Shown: positions 17,070-28,191, numbered from the stretch's first letter. The stretch: DNA of 64,000 nucleotides from CAVZTX01 sp963778375 (GCA_963778375.1 CAVZTX010000038.1:124001-188000); one strand, 5' to 3'. Notes: generated by a model from the letters alone, not told the origin. Made by a program: numbers and translations.

Positions 17070-20000
17070 ATGTCACAGAAAAATCTTCCTCCAGGCCTCA
17101 CATTGCGTTATACGCTCAAAGGGCATACACAGAGCATTACGCGGATTGCGTGGTCGCTCGACGGTCATATGCTTGCCTCTCCATCCGGAGATCAGACGAT
17201 TTGCTCTGGGATGCGGTGACAAACCTGCGTCTACACACGCTTTCAGGACATGCCGATAGTATCAACAGTGTCGCATGGTCGCCTGATGGCCGTGTGCTCG
17301 CTTCCGCTTCTGATGATGCGACCATAAAGCTATGGGAGGCACAGACAGGGCGCTGCTTGAGTACACTGACAGGGCATAAAGCGGCAGTGACAAGCGTAGC
17401 CTATATGCCGGATGGACGAACTCTGGCTTCTGGTTCCAATGACGGGACGGTTAAGCTCTGGAATACACAGACAAAGCAATGCCAGATTACGATTGTCAGA
17501 ACCTGGATCTGGTGTGAAGAATGTGTCCTTCACACCAGATGGACAAATTCTGACTTCCTACCTTGATAATGGAATTATCCAGTTCTGGGATATGCAACAC
17601 AACAGCCCTTCCCTCCTTGTAGAAACCTTGCTCATAAATGCATATGTTATTAACATGGTTTGGTCGCCAGATAGGGCAGTTTCTTGCTACTAGTTCCAAT
17701 GATGGAACTATCATGCTCTGGAAAGTGAGGGACGGAGAGAAACAACTCACAAACAAAGAAACCCTGAGTTGCTCCTGAAGTCCTTCTCGAAGGGCATACA
17801 GATATGGTCACTAGCCTCTCTTTTCCAGTGATGGGCATCTTTTAGCTTCGAAATCGCGCGATGGCACCGTACGTTTGTGGAGAGCGGATAGCTGGCAGAC
17901 GGTTTCCATCATAGAGGAACCAGCTTCGGGGAAAACAACTCCGGGAATAGCATTTCATCCGACTGAACCTGTCCTGGCTACCCTCGGAGAAGAGGACACG
18001 GTGATCCGCATCTGGGACTTGGATGTCCCTACGCTTCTCGCTACAGCGCAATCATCTCCCTCGAGCTTGTATCGCAATGCAAAGGTGGTGCTCGTTGGCG
18101 ATAGCGGGGTGGGGAAATCCGGCCTGGGGCTTGGTACTGACCGGGCAGCCATTTGTGCCAACTGAGTCAACACATGGTCGCCATGTCTGGACTTTCGATA
18201 ACCATCCTATCAAGTTAAATGACGGCAGCTGAAGAGATACGAGAAATCCTCCTCTGGGACCTGGCGGGGCAGCCGGGGTATCGCCTGATTCACCAGTTGC
18301 ATCTAGACGAGGTGACGCTGGCCCTGATCGTCATGGATGCGCTAAGTGAAACTGACCCGTTCGCAGGCGTCCATCATTGGGATCGTGCTTTACGGGCAGC
18401 CCAGCGCTCTCAGAGGAATGAGAAATCGCAAGCTGAAGAAGTTTCTCGTCTCGGCGCGCATTGACCGGGGAGGAATAACGGTGAGCCGTCAACGCATCGA
18501 TCGACTGGTAAGAGAACTTCACTTCGACGGCTTCTTTCAGACAAGCGCGAAAGAAGGTCGGGCATCGTGGAACTGACTGAAGCCATCAGAAAGGCTATAG
18601 ATTGGGAAGCGTTGCCAAAAATAAGTTCGACAGATCTCTTCCAGGAAATCAAAGCCTTTCTGGTCGCTGAGAAGGATGCTGGCCGTGTCCTGTCTTCACG
18701 CGATGAACTCTATCGCAAGTTCTTGAGTCAACGGAAAAAGGATGATGTGTGGGCACAGTTTGAGATCTGTATCGATACAGATGGAAACGCAAGGACTGCT
18801 ACGAAAGCTGAGCGTGGACAACCTGGTCCTCTTACAGCCGGAGCGCTCGACGCCTATGCCTCGGCGCTGGTCAATGCAGTCAAGGATGAGCCGGATGGGT
18901 TTGGGAACATTCAGGAGGAGCGATACGCACGGGAACCTTTTACGTACCTGCCGATAAACGCTTGCTCGAACAGCAGCAGGAGCGGTTGCTGCTGATCGCT
19001 ATGATAGAAGATCTCTTGCGTAGCGAGGTTGCCTTGCGGGCAGCGTACCGAAGATGGAAGCTACCTTGTCTTCCCATCGCAATCTACTCGCGAAAATGCT
19101 GAACTGCCAGAACCCGAGCAGAAAGCGGTCATTTTCCGCTTTGAAGGCCCCGTACAGAACATTTATGCGACACTGGCCGTCCGCCTCTCGCACAGTGGAC
19201 TGTTTCAACGCAAGGAACTATGGCGCAACGGGATTACCTACAGATCAGAGATGGGTGATATATGCGGGCTATCCTGCGCAACTTAAGCGAGGGACGGGCG
19301 GAATTGACGCTCTTTTTCGATCCATTGGAAGATACCAGGACTGGCGAAAGCAAAGCAATACGGCAGCATTTTGAGGATTATGTCTACGAGCATTTGCGGC
19401 TCTCGCGCCACTGACCGGAAGCATTCAACGTCAGCGCTTGTTTGCCTGTCCGGCCTGTGGTGAACAATTTACCGACAAGCAGGTCTTGCGCCGACGCCAG
19501 CGTAACTTCGATATGATAACCTGTTACGTCTGTGATACATCATTCTCCATAGCAGAGAAAGATCACGAACCCGATGCAACATCCCTCGTCGCTATCTCGG
19601 CGATGAATCGCTCCGCCGATACGAACGCGAACACGAAGTAGCTGTGTCTGCTCATGACACGGCCCGATTGCGCAACCCGTACTATGAAGTATCCGGTGTC
19701 GTAATCAGGAGATGTTTGTGGGACGAGTGGACATCCTACGACACCTTTTCTCCGCGATTGCCCACAGGCAGTCTATCTCTCTTCTGGGACACGTCGTATC
19801 GGTAAATCCGCCCTGATCCAGCATATACACCGGCCAAAGATTCAGCAGCAGTTCGCTGTCGGCAATAATCTCAGCCATCACCTGTTTGTGCTTATCGATC
19901 TGGGAGAGTTTCTCTACAAGACCAGCGAAGAGTTCTTCAGGTCAGTAAGTGAACATGTAGTCGCTCAGTTGCGTAAAAAGTTGGAGCCATCATCTGTGCA

Positions 20001-21218
20001 GATGGAACTGCCACATCGTGACCATGGTGATGATCTTTTCGAGGCGGCTCTCGACGAGGCAAGAGACCGGGGTTTTCACACGATATTGTTGCTGGATGTT
20101 TCGATAATCCGTGCGAAACAAGTCGTTTGATCTCCAATTCCTGGAGAGTTCTCCGCTCATCAAGCGGGAAAAGTTTCCTATGTGACAACATCCGTTGCGC
20201 CTTTACAGGAGATATGCCATCATGCCTTGTGGGTTCTCCCTTTTTCAATATATTCGGCACATACTAGTTAGGAACCCTTAACGCAAGAAGAGGCACAACA
20301 ACTGGTAAAGGAGCCTTCTCAACAGGCCGATTGCCCATTTACTGATGCCGAGATAGCCTGGGTACTTTCGCTCGCCGGTCGCCATCCGTTCTTCATCCAG
20401 CGCGTCTGCTACTTCCTCTTTGAAGAAAAACTTGCCAAAGATGAGAGGACTCATCTCAATGAGGAGCAGCCTGCCACGGACGAGTTGACCGATCTGAATA
20501 AGATCAAAGGACAGGCATATAACGACCTACTCCCACATTTCAACCATATGTGGAACGTCTAACATCGGAAGAACGGCAAGAGTTGTTTGAAGAGGTATTG
20601 CATACTAGAGGCACATCATGGCAGGCACCTTTCCCTGAATTCAGTGGAAGTGAGCTTTTCCATGACTTTGTACTCGAAAAAGGCGGGTATGCCTTCCTTC
20701 CAGTTGAATGTAGAGGAACTGGAGAAAGCGCTGGAACGATTAGCTGATCCCGTAGTGCTCGGAGAGTCCAATTTGAAATCTCTTAAGAGCGTTGCTCAAC
20801 AACTTCAGAGCAAAGAGCAGCCGGTGTCGGCGCTTGAAACAGGGAGGGCCATTAGCCAGGTACTGAAAGCTAGCTTGGGGGGCGGCTACGTGGAAGTGGT
20901 GAGCGTTCAGATTATGCCGACGACTGGCGATTTTATAATATTCTCTACTATCGTTACTTCCGTAAATATCGTTTGAGCAATGAACAGATTGCTGTTCGAG
21001 TAGGGTTTAGTATCCGACAATACTATCGCGAACGCAATAAAGCAATCAAAGCATTCCTCAATGCATTGCTTGAAATGGAGACGCTCGCCAAGATGAACAC
21101 TCGGAGCATGAATGCTCCTCAGGATCACTCTCAAACCCCATTAAGCACATCACCAGTTCTATCCAGGAAGGAAAATTTCATTCTGAGTTTCCTAAAACAT
21201 CTCCGTGGTTATTTTTAG
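17070..21218 (+). pseudogene. Decayed giant gene: WD40 propeller - Roc GTPase - zinc ribbon - AAA ATPase
   Basis: ATG at 17070 with AAAGGAG upstream. Piecing frames together gives one protein of about 1380 residues: WD40 repeats to about 18050 (LSGHADSINSVAWSPDGRVL, IKLWEAQTGRCLSTLTGH); a Roc GTPase (GDSGVGKS, DLAGQPGYRLIHQLH, TSAKEG); a COR-like segment; a zinc ribbon (CPACGEQFT...CYVCD, 19441-19540); a linker, RYEREHEVAVSAHDTARLRN, that runs on without a stop in one frame; then an AAA module (FVGRVDILRHLF, RRIGKSALIQ, HTILLLD) and a C-terminal helix motif, YYRYFRKYRLSNEQIAVRVG. At least ten frame changes and several stops are present. The AAA part is paralogous to the intact gene at 26465-27865. 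Clearly non-functional as it stands. Confidence 0.8.
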
Positions 21219-21693
21219 GCTGATCCACTAACTTTGTTAATAGTGCATAAGCTTATTTAGGCCAATCCCACCAACCTGGATAATAGTAGAAAGATATTCC
21301 TTTCTCGGGATAAGAAGGCCCATAAGAATGTGAATTACCTTCCCCTCTGCAATTTACATAGAAATGGGCCACGCCAACATGAATCTAGAAAGAGGACATT
21401 CCGAGCTCTTCTTTCTTCGAGTTACAGACAGCGTTTCTAGCAGTAGAAGAAGGAAGGGCATGGTTGGAACATCAAACTCATAATGCTCTACTGCGATGGG
21501 ATTTCTCCCTTCTGAACGGTTTCGTTACTGCTCTTGCCAGGACTATTCCATGTAATAAGTGATCTCTTCAGCTAACTCACGGCCCATCACGCGCTCAACT
21601 AGATGCAAATGCATATCAATATCAGCAGGGATCCCCACCACTGTAACTAACGGACCTTCACAGCCTACTGGTTTCCCAGGTCTTTGATCTCGT
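21219..21693. other. Non-coding stretch with a weak direct repeat
   Basis: No gene is visible. TTTAGGCTGATCCACTAACTT at 21216 and TTTAGGCCAATCCCACCAACC at 21255 are related direct repeats, both continuing to AATAGT. Their meaning is unknown. Confidence 0.4.
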
Positions 21694-22411
21694 TTAGCAG
21701 CCTGCCGGGAGTAGTACCCTTTGCTCCTGTGCCCATGCCCATTCTCGCTTTATATTGACTTTCTGCTGGAGATGTCCCGTAACTCGCTTAATCTGCCAGA
21801 AATAGTGCCTATAATGAAACTGCATGCGTACCATAGCCCCATTAGGAACAGGGTTATCCTTCAAGTAGTCTTTGAAATCACGCATTGCTTGCTGGGTTAT
21901 TGCAGTCGGATTGCGCTTATAAGCCATAAAACAGCGGTAATAAACTGTTCGTGGCTGAAGACAGCAACCGTCCGATCTGGCTTAAACTGTGGACTTTGCA
22001 ATTGTTCAAGGAACGCATGGCCTCGCTTTATGAAGGCCTCAAAAGACTCCGAGCCTGGGCCATCTACATAGGTTGGGAAACATTGTTCCCAGTAAGCATC
22101 CATTAATGGTCGCCGATCGTTAATAGTTGAGACTCCGGTGTATGGAGGCGAGAGATAGGTAAATTCGTGTACATTCCATTTTGTTAGAGAAACATTGGGG
22201 AAAAGTGATTGCGTGAATGCTGCTGTTTCCTGTGTGCGCTGGTAACGTGAGGTAACGATGAGGTCAAGCGAAGTATGCGATTTTAAATAGGCTGCGATAT
22301 GTTTAGCTTGGTCGCTGCCCGAACTGTGAGCCTTGCACATTCGGGACAATCAGCGGGTACACCTGCATTTGACTGACTTTCTCCATGGCGGACTAAGAAG
22401 ATAGTGGGCAT
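21694..22411 (-). pseudogene. Histidine phosphatase (phosphoglycerate mutase-like), two frameshifts
   Basis: Three frames join into one protein of about 238 residues. The ATG at 22411 starts MPTIFLVRHGESQSNAG, with the RHG phosphohistidine motif. After a frame change near 22325 it continues SDQAKHIAAYLKSHTSLDLIVTSRYQRTQETA (the second arginine site), then AVFSHEQFITAVLWL with the second histidine. Another change near 21920 leads to MAYKRNPTAITQQAMRDFKDYL. All catalytic residues of the branch are present, so decay is recent. The expected reaction is phosphomonoester hydrolysis on an unknown substrate. It probably forms an operon with the kinase gene upstream at 22521-23041. Confidence 0.75.
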
Positions 22412-22520
22412 ATTTTCATAACTACTCCCTTCAACAATTTGGTCCTCAAGGGACCAATTCATTATAGTCCTTAGAAGCATGCCAAAAGGTGACAGAAGTA
22501 TGACAAATTACATTTATGTT

Positions 22521-23041
22521 TCAACTTATAACATATGCTTTAGCCTGAATTAGGCATTCTTTGAATAGAACATTTGTATAAAGTAGAAGCCTATTATCAG
22601 GCAAGTGATCAAAATATCGTAGGTAGTCAGAGATGGTATCTGGATCAACCCGGATACTGGTGGGTTGGTCTGGCCTGTTGCGCAGTCGGTCATTGCGCAA
22701 GTGACGATCAGCAACACAAAAAACCACTTTAAGTTGTGCCTCGTCAATACAGCGAACAATTTCTCTCGCTTCATCAAGAACGAAGTGATGAAGTGCAGCG
22801 GTATCCAGAATGACCGGTATTTGTCGCTTTATCAGTAAGGTGCGCGTCATCTCGAACGAAAGCTCATATGCAACCTTACTTGCGCTGTCGTCATCTAACC
22901 CTTGTTTCAGCAGCACTTCTTTATACGTGTCTTTATCAATCACCTGCCATCCGAGTTCCGCCCGAATGCATAAGCAAGGGTTGTCTTTCCAGTACCTGGA
23001 AGACCGGCCATCATCACTAAAGTAGGACGATAACGTTGCAT
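22521..23041 (-). pseudogene. P-loop small-molecule kinase (AAA_33/zeta-like), frameshifted
   Basis: The ATG at 23041, after GAGGGAG, opens MQRYRPTLVMMAGLPGTGKTTLAYAF, a clear Walker A. One base is missing near 22965, and the rest, AELGWQVIDKDTYKEVLL...PVILDTAALHHFVLDEAREI and RNDRLRNRPDQPTS, lies in another frame. The layout of Walker A, then D-K-D-x-x-K-E, then a lid with arginines fits gluconate-kinase or zeta-toxin-like P-loop kinases of about 170 residues. No antitoxin gene is seen. Pairing with a histidine phosphatase suggests small-molecule phosphorylation and dephosphorylation rather than toxicity. Confidence 0.7.
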
Positions 23042-23729
23042 TCAATCTCCCTCTATAGAAGATAATTATTAGGAAGACCAACGGCATATACTACTAGACG
23101 TAAAATTCATGCAAAAATAAAAATACTGTAACTCTTCAGGTAACCTAGACCTGGCATCCACTCATAAATCAGAGAGATGACTCCAATGGCTCATTGGTAA
23201 GAGAATGACGGACAGAGCCGGATGCGCTTCTTGCCTTGCTCTCACTTTGCGAGAAACGAGTTATGAGTGGACGTCAGACCTAGACCCCTTGCCAAATCGG
23301 CCCAAAACAGTACAGTAAAGACATGATGCAAGACGAAATCCAAGTGCTTCAAGAAGAAAACGCCGCCCTGCGGGAAGAAAATGCCCGGCTTCGCGCGCTG
23401 CTCGCCGAATTGCTGCCATTGAAAACGCAGGTAGAACACCTGAGGGCGTCTATCAAGCAGTTGGAGAGTCGTTTAGCCAAAGACAGCCACAATAGCCATT
23501 TGCCTCCCTCCTCTGATCGCTTTGCCCGGCAACCGAAGACGAAAAGCTTGCGCCAGCCGAGCGGCAAGAAGCCAGGAGCACAGGCAGGTCACGAAGGCAC
23601 CACGTTGTATCAGGTCAGCAAGCCCGATCAGGTCATTGTCCATGCTGTCGAGGCCTGTGCCTTTTGCCAGCACGATCTGCGTCAAGAACCAGCCCTGTAC
23701 CTCGAACGCCGTCAAGTGCTGGATATTCC

Positions 23730-23739
23730 CCCAAGCGGG
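23730..23739. repeat. Target site duplication, left copy
   Basis: CCCAAGCGGG, identical to 25258-25267. It lies directly against the IS4 left end. Confidence 0.88.
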
Positions 23740-25257
23740 CAATGCCATTTAGATAAGAAGAAGTTGACGGAAGCAGGCGCCTTGGTAGTGGAGGGTCTGA
23801 TGCTCGGGACGCTTGCGCTTGAAGGAGGACCAGGCGCGTTTGACGACGCGCGGACAGAAGCGCAAGCGGCGTGCGGGCAGCAAGCAGGACGGCTCCGTGA
23901 GTTCAGCCAGCAAGCGACGCCGCAGGCGGGGGCGTTCCTCTGCGGCTTGCAGCGCCCATGCATGGGTAGCGGTCTCTAGCACACAGATGGCATGGGTGAA
24001 ACTGAGGCGGTCGGGGTCCAGGTTGGCGGCCAGGGCGGCGCGATGCATCCAGGCGCGCACCGCATAATGGGCCAGCAGCATGCCGTAGCATTCTTGATAG
24101 ACGAGTGCGGGCTGTGGTGCCAGGGGCTGCACGAGGCGTTGATGGGTTTTGAGTTCGTCGATGCACAGTTCCACCTCCCAGCGTTCGTGGTAGAGCAGGA
24201 TGAGAGCGAGGGCCGGAGCCTGCTCGGGATTTGAGCAAGGTCGTCACCAGACGATGCACCGCGCGCGGGTCGCTGCCGGCACTGGTGCGCGAGACGGGTT
24301 GCTGGGCCAGTTCCTCGGCCACCAGGGGCTGGACGCGATACTCGATGACGCGCAGCTGCAAGGGAGGCTGGCCCGCCTCGTCGGCAGGCAAGCTGATCAG
24401 ATAGCTGCCATCGGCAAGCAGGCGTTCGGGGTGGCGGTAGCGATTGCTCGCTAGCCGGCCGAGCAGGTGCGCACCGGTGGCGTGGGCGCGGTGCAGAAAG
24501 GGAGCACCCACGAAATTGCGATCAAAGAGTAGCAGCATGTCGGGGGTGAGCGAGCGCAAGAGCACGGGGGCCATGCGTTGTTCACTGGTGTGCGCCGGGG
24601 CAAAGAGGGCATCGACGATGGCATGGGTGCCAACCTCAGCCAGATACAGGCAGCGCACCTGGGGAAAGGGACTCTGGCTCGGTCCCGCACTCAAGCGACC
24701 AAAGTGCAAGGCGTTAGTCGGCGTGTCGGCGACCTCGTCCAACGTGCTGTCCAGTGCCATCAGCCGCAGCCCGAAGGCGAAAGCGCCTTTGGGCTGCGCG
24801 TGGCGAGCGGGCGACAACAGCGACCGAAGAGGTGACGCAGTACGGTGGCGGGTAACTGGGCGCGGCGTTGACAGAGCGCGCTGCCCGTGGGTAAGGCGAG
24901 TCCAGGATCAGGCCAGAGCCAGCGCAGCGCCTGGCACAGCAGGGCAAAGACCTTGGCCACATTGAGGCGGCGAAACAGCGAGAGCGCGATGACGTAATAG
25001 ACGATGAGCAACTGCGAAAGCTTGCGTTCGCGCTGCTCCCAGGCCTGGCAGCGCGTTAAGAGGTCGCTCACCACCTCACGTGGATACAGGTCTTCCAGTA
25101 GCGGCATCTGCAAGAGATGGGTGAGCTTGCTTTCCTCGGGAATTGGCGTTAGGCTAAAGGGCATCAGAAGAGTCCTTTCGGATGACGAACTGAGCGTGAC
25201 GATCATTGCACTCAGTATCGCACACCCAAGCCTCTTCTCCTTATCTTTATGGCATTG
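23740..25257 (-). mobile_element. IS4-family insertion sequence inside the IS66 transposase
   Basis: A 1518-base element with ends CAATGCCATTTAGATAAG (left) and CTTATCTTTATGGCATTG (right), an inverted repeat with two mismatches over 18 bases. It is flanked by a 10-base direct duplication, CCCAAGCGGG, at 23730-23739 and 25258-25267, which matches the 9-12 base duplications of IS4 elements. Removing it with one duplication nearly restores the IS66 frame. Confidence 0.9.
23749..25164 (-). pseudogene. IS4-family DDE transposase, two frameshifts
   Basis: The ATG at 25164 follows AAAGGA. The N-terminal domain reads MPFSLTPIPEESKLTHLL...YYVIALSLFRRLNVAKV, as in IS4 transposases. After a frame change near 24820 comes LMALDSTLDEVADT (first Asp) and DMLLLFDRNFVGAPF (second Asp). 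After a second change near 24220 comes YHERWEVELCIDELKTHQ, the Y-(2)-R-(3)-E-(6)-K signature with the catalytic Glu. The full protein would be about 470 residues. All catalytic residues survive, but the frames do not connect, so transposition in trans would be needed. Confidence 0.85.
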
Positions 25258-25267
25258 CCCAAGCGGG
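25258..25267. repeat. Target site duplication, right copy
   Basis: CCCAAGCGGG, identical to 23730-23739. It lies directly against the IS4 right end. Confidence 0.88.
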
Positions 25268-26464
25268 TGGTGGTGGTTGAGCATCAGGCCCAGCAGAAAT
25301 ACTGCTCGCAGTGCCAACAGATCAACAGAGTCGCCTTTCCCGAAGGGATCGCGGCCCCCGTGCAGTACGGCCCAGCCTTCGCGGCGCTGGGAGTCTACCT
25401 GGTGCAACAGCAACTCTTGCCCTATGAACGAGCCGTGAAACCGTCCAGGACTTGATTGGGCCGAGCATGAGCGTCGGCACCCTCAAGGGATTAGTGAAGC
25501 GCGCGCCTCAGCATCTGGCGCCGGTGGAACACGAGATCAAAGCGCACCTGCACCAGAGTCGGGTCCTGCATCAAGATGAAACCGGGTTGTATGTGATGGG
25601 CAAGCGCATGTGGATGCATGTGAGTGCCACCGACACCTTGACCCATTATGCGGTGCATGCCAAGCGAGGCAGTGAGGCCCTTGGAAGCCATTGGCATTCT
25701 GCCGGGCTTTGCGGCATCAGCGTGCATAATGGCTGGCGTTCGTATTGGCTCTATCTATGTCTGCATGCGCTCTGTAATGTCCATCATCTGCGCGAACTGA
25801 TCTTCCTGCACGAAGAGTGAAATAAGCGTGGGCGGGACACATGCACAGGTTGCTTTTGGAGATGAAAGCCGCTGTCGATCAAGCACTGAGACTGAGGGTC
25901 GAACGAGTCTGGATCCCTTGGAGGTGCTGGACTGGAAAGCGCAGTATGGCGCTGTGCTGGCCAAAGGCTATCAGGCCAATCCACCGGATCCGCCACCAGG
26001 AGGCGGCCAAGAAGGGACGACCCAAACAGATCGACGGCCCGCAATTTGCTGGATCGGCTCTGCCAGCACCAGGACGCTGTGCTGCGCTTCTTGGATGATT
26101 TCTCGGTGCCTTTTGACAACAGCCAAGCCGAAAGGGATATTCGTATGGTCAAAGTGCGGCAGAAGATCTCCGGTGGCTTCCGCAGTCTCGGGGGGCAGAA
26201 GCCTTTTGTCGCATTCACGGCTATCTCTCCACCTTGCGCAAACAAGGCGGACAGCTCTTGACTGCTCTCGAACTCGCTTTGGCTGTCCATCCTGTTTCTC
26301 CTGCTTTTTAGCTCACCTGAAGTGTGACTAAAGAAAAGCAGCCGATTTCCAGGCTACTAAGAAAAGCTACCAATATACTACAGATAGTTTCGAAGAAAGA
26401 ATTACCAGAGTCTGTCCACATCAAGGTTGATATTGGGCAAGCGGATGCAGAACCTATACTTCTG

Positions 26465-27865
26465 TTATTCCTCTATATTATGTACACTAATGGAGTGTTC
26501 CATATCAAGAAGTACCTTGAGGAGCGCTTTGATAGCTTCCTCGCGCTCCCTATAATATTGCCGCACACTAAAGCCAATGCGTGCAGCAATTAGCTCGTTT
26601 TTGAGATGGTATTTGAAGTAACGATAATACAAGATATTGTAGTGCCTCCAGTCAGGAGCCATATCCTCCCGCAAACCCACACCACGTAATCTTTTCAGCG
26701 CCTCCTTGAGGACTTCCCGAACAGCCATCCCTTTCTCAATGATTGTGGGCAGGGTATCCTGCTTAAGGTACAAAGAAACCGCCTTCATGAGTCGCAAATC
26801 GGCCGCCCCCAAAGCAGACGTGTCGTCGATTTTCTCCAGTGCCTCTTCTAGTTTGTCCACGTTCATATGGAATAGCTCTACCTGGCAAATCTTGCGTACG
26901 AAATGTCTGAAGAGCAGACTTTCACTGAGCTCAGGCAGTTTTCGTTGCTCATTTGCCTTCTGCTGCGCTTCATCCTGGAGCAGTAGCTGATTTGCTTTGC
27001 TGAGCTGTTCCCATGTATCGCTAAAGATAGGCAACAACTCTTCATATGCATGACTCTTCAGATCTCGTATATCAACTTCGCTAACGTCTTGCTGTCGTTT
27101 CGCCTCATACAGGAGATAGCAGACACGTTGGATGAAGAAAGGATGCCAACCAGCCAACTGCAGTATCAGTTCGACCTCAGTACTGGTGAACGGCATCCCA
27201 GCTTTCTGTGCTGGAACAGTAATCAGTTCCCATGCCTCACCAGGTGAAAGCGCTTCTATGTCATAAGTATAAAAAATGTTGAAAAATGGTGAACCAGCGA
27301 TGCCACGATGGCAGACCTCGTAAAGAGGGGCAATTGTAGCTGTCACGTAAGCAACCAGTCCCGTACTGGCATGTGCCCGCAGGAATTCAAAAAACTCGGG
27401 GTCAAAATGTTCGTTGAGCGTGACTTTATCGAAGGTATCCAGCAGCAGAACAGGGAAAAAGCCTTGTTCTGCGACCTGATCCAGAATACTACTAAATTCA
27501 TCTTCGCCTTTGCCATCACTATACAGAGTCAGCCCCCGCCGTTTTCCCTCAGCAATGATTGCCTGGCTCACTTTATGGAAGAAGTCCTCACAGGTCTTGT
27601 TGAGAAAATAACGTAAGTCCAACAAGACGAAAAGGTGGTGGCTCAGGTCAAAGGGAAATTTGGCTTGCGCTTCCAGCAAGCTTGCATACCAGAGAAAAGA
27701 GGATTTCCCAATACCACGTGGGCCTACGATTGATGCAGATTGGCGACGGGCTACCATCTCATACATACGCTTGAGCAGATCTTTACGCCCAAAAAACATC
27801 TCCAGATCGTGAAGCATCGACTTAGCAAAATAGGGATTTGAGGAGTTTGGCAGCACGTTTGTCAT
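26465..27865 (-). CDS. AAA/STAND-like ATPase, stand-alone and intact
   Basis: 466 residues from the ATG at 27865 (AAGGAGAATTCAC upstream); an earlier in-frame start lacks a ribosome site. SSNPYFAKSMLHDLEMFFGR leads into ARRQSASIVGPRGIGKSSFL (Walker A) and GFFPVLLLDTFDKVTLNEHF (Walker B), then a winged-helix-like middle (GWHPFFIQRVCYLLYEAK) and a helical C-terminus, DWRHYNILYYRYFKYHLKNE followed by LIAARIGFSVRQYYREREEA. Nearly the same domain ends the decayed WD40-Roc gene at 17070-21218. It is transcribed divergently from the FG-GAP gene, so it may be the ATPase switch of that neighbour or a regulator. An activating signal is not known. Confidence 0.82.
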   Translation of the reverse strand: MTNVLPNSSNPYFAKSMLHDLEMFFGRKDLLKRMYEMVARRQSASIVGPRGIGKSSFLWYASLLEAQAKFPFDLSHHLFVLLDLRYFLNKTCEDFFHKVSQAIIAEGKRRGLTLYSDGKGEDEFSSILDQVAEQGFFPVLLLDTFDKVTLNEHFDPEFFEFLRAHASTGLVAYVTATIAPLYEVCHRGIAGSPFFNIFYTYDIEALSPGEAWELITVPAQKAGMPFTSTEVELILQLAGWHPFFIQRVCYLLYEAKRQQDVSEVDIRDLKSHAYEELLPIFSDTWEQLSKANQLLLQDEAQQKANEQRKLPELSESLLFRHFVRKICQVELFHMNVDKLEEALEKIDDTSALGAADLRLMKAVSLYLKQDTLPTIIEKGMAVREVLKEALKRLRGVGLREDMAPDWRHYNILYYRYFKYHLKNELIAARIGFSVRQYYREREEAIKALLKVLLDMEHSISVHNIEE

Positions 27866-28191
27866 GTGAATTCTCCTTACATGATATGCGCAGTCACTAT
27901 CTTCAATCCAGTATACTGCCACCAGCATACCAGAATGTGCCAGAATTATGACAATATCGTGAAATGCATAGTCTACCCTCCATAAATCTACTATAATATA
28001 GGACGAACACAACAGTTTACAATAAAAAGGGGAAATGTGGTGACGTGTTCACGCTGAACAATTACCGCACAGGTAATCTCCCTGACTGGCAATAAATACA
28101 AAGGAACGCGTAGTTTGTGGCATCAATCTGGCACATTTTGTCTAACGCATAGTCATATACTCCTAAAGAGGCAGGTTGAATTACTTGCATA

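Larger units (their letters stand above)
23323..26260 (+). pseudogene. IS66-family transposase (TnpC-like), split by insertion and frameshifts
   Basis: The N-terminus has the IS66 coiled coil and signature: MMQDEIQVLQEENAALREEN, KDSHNSHLPPSSDRF, GKKPGAQAGHEGTTL and the zinc-like CAFCQHDL. The reading stops at LDIPPSG, where another element is inserted. It resumes at 25268 with VVVVEHQAQQKYCSQCQQ, VLHQDETGLYVMGKRMWMHV (the catalytic aspartate region) and, after more frame changes, FSVPFDNSQAERDIRMVKVRQK (the catalytic glutamate). The gene is dead from both the insertion and at least four frame changes. Confidence 0.85.
23128..26328 (+). mobile_element. IS66-like element, interrupted by an IS4-like element
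   Basis: Imperfect 20-base terminal repeats (16 of 20 matching): GTAACTCTTCAGGTAACCTA at 23128-23147 and the complement of GTCACACTTCAGGTGAGCTA at 26309-26328. Between them is an IS66 TnpC-type transposase, without visible tnpA or tnpB. I see no matching 8 bp target duplication outside the ends. Without the inner element its length would be about 1.67 kb. Confidence 0.75.
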
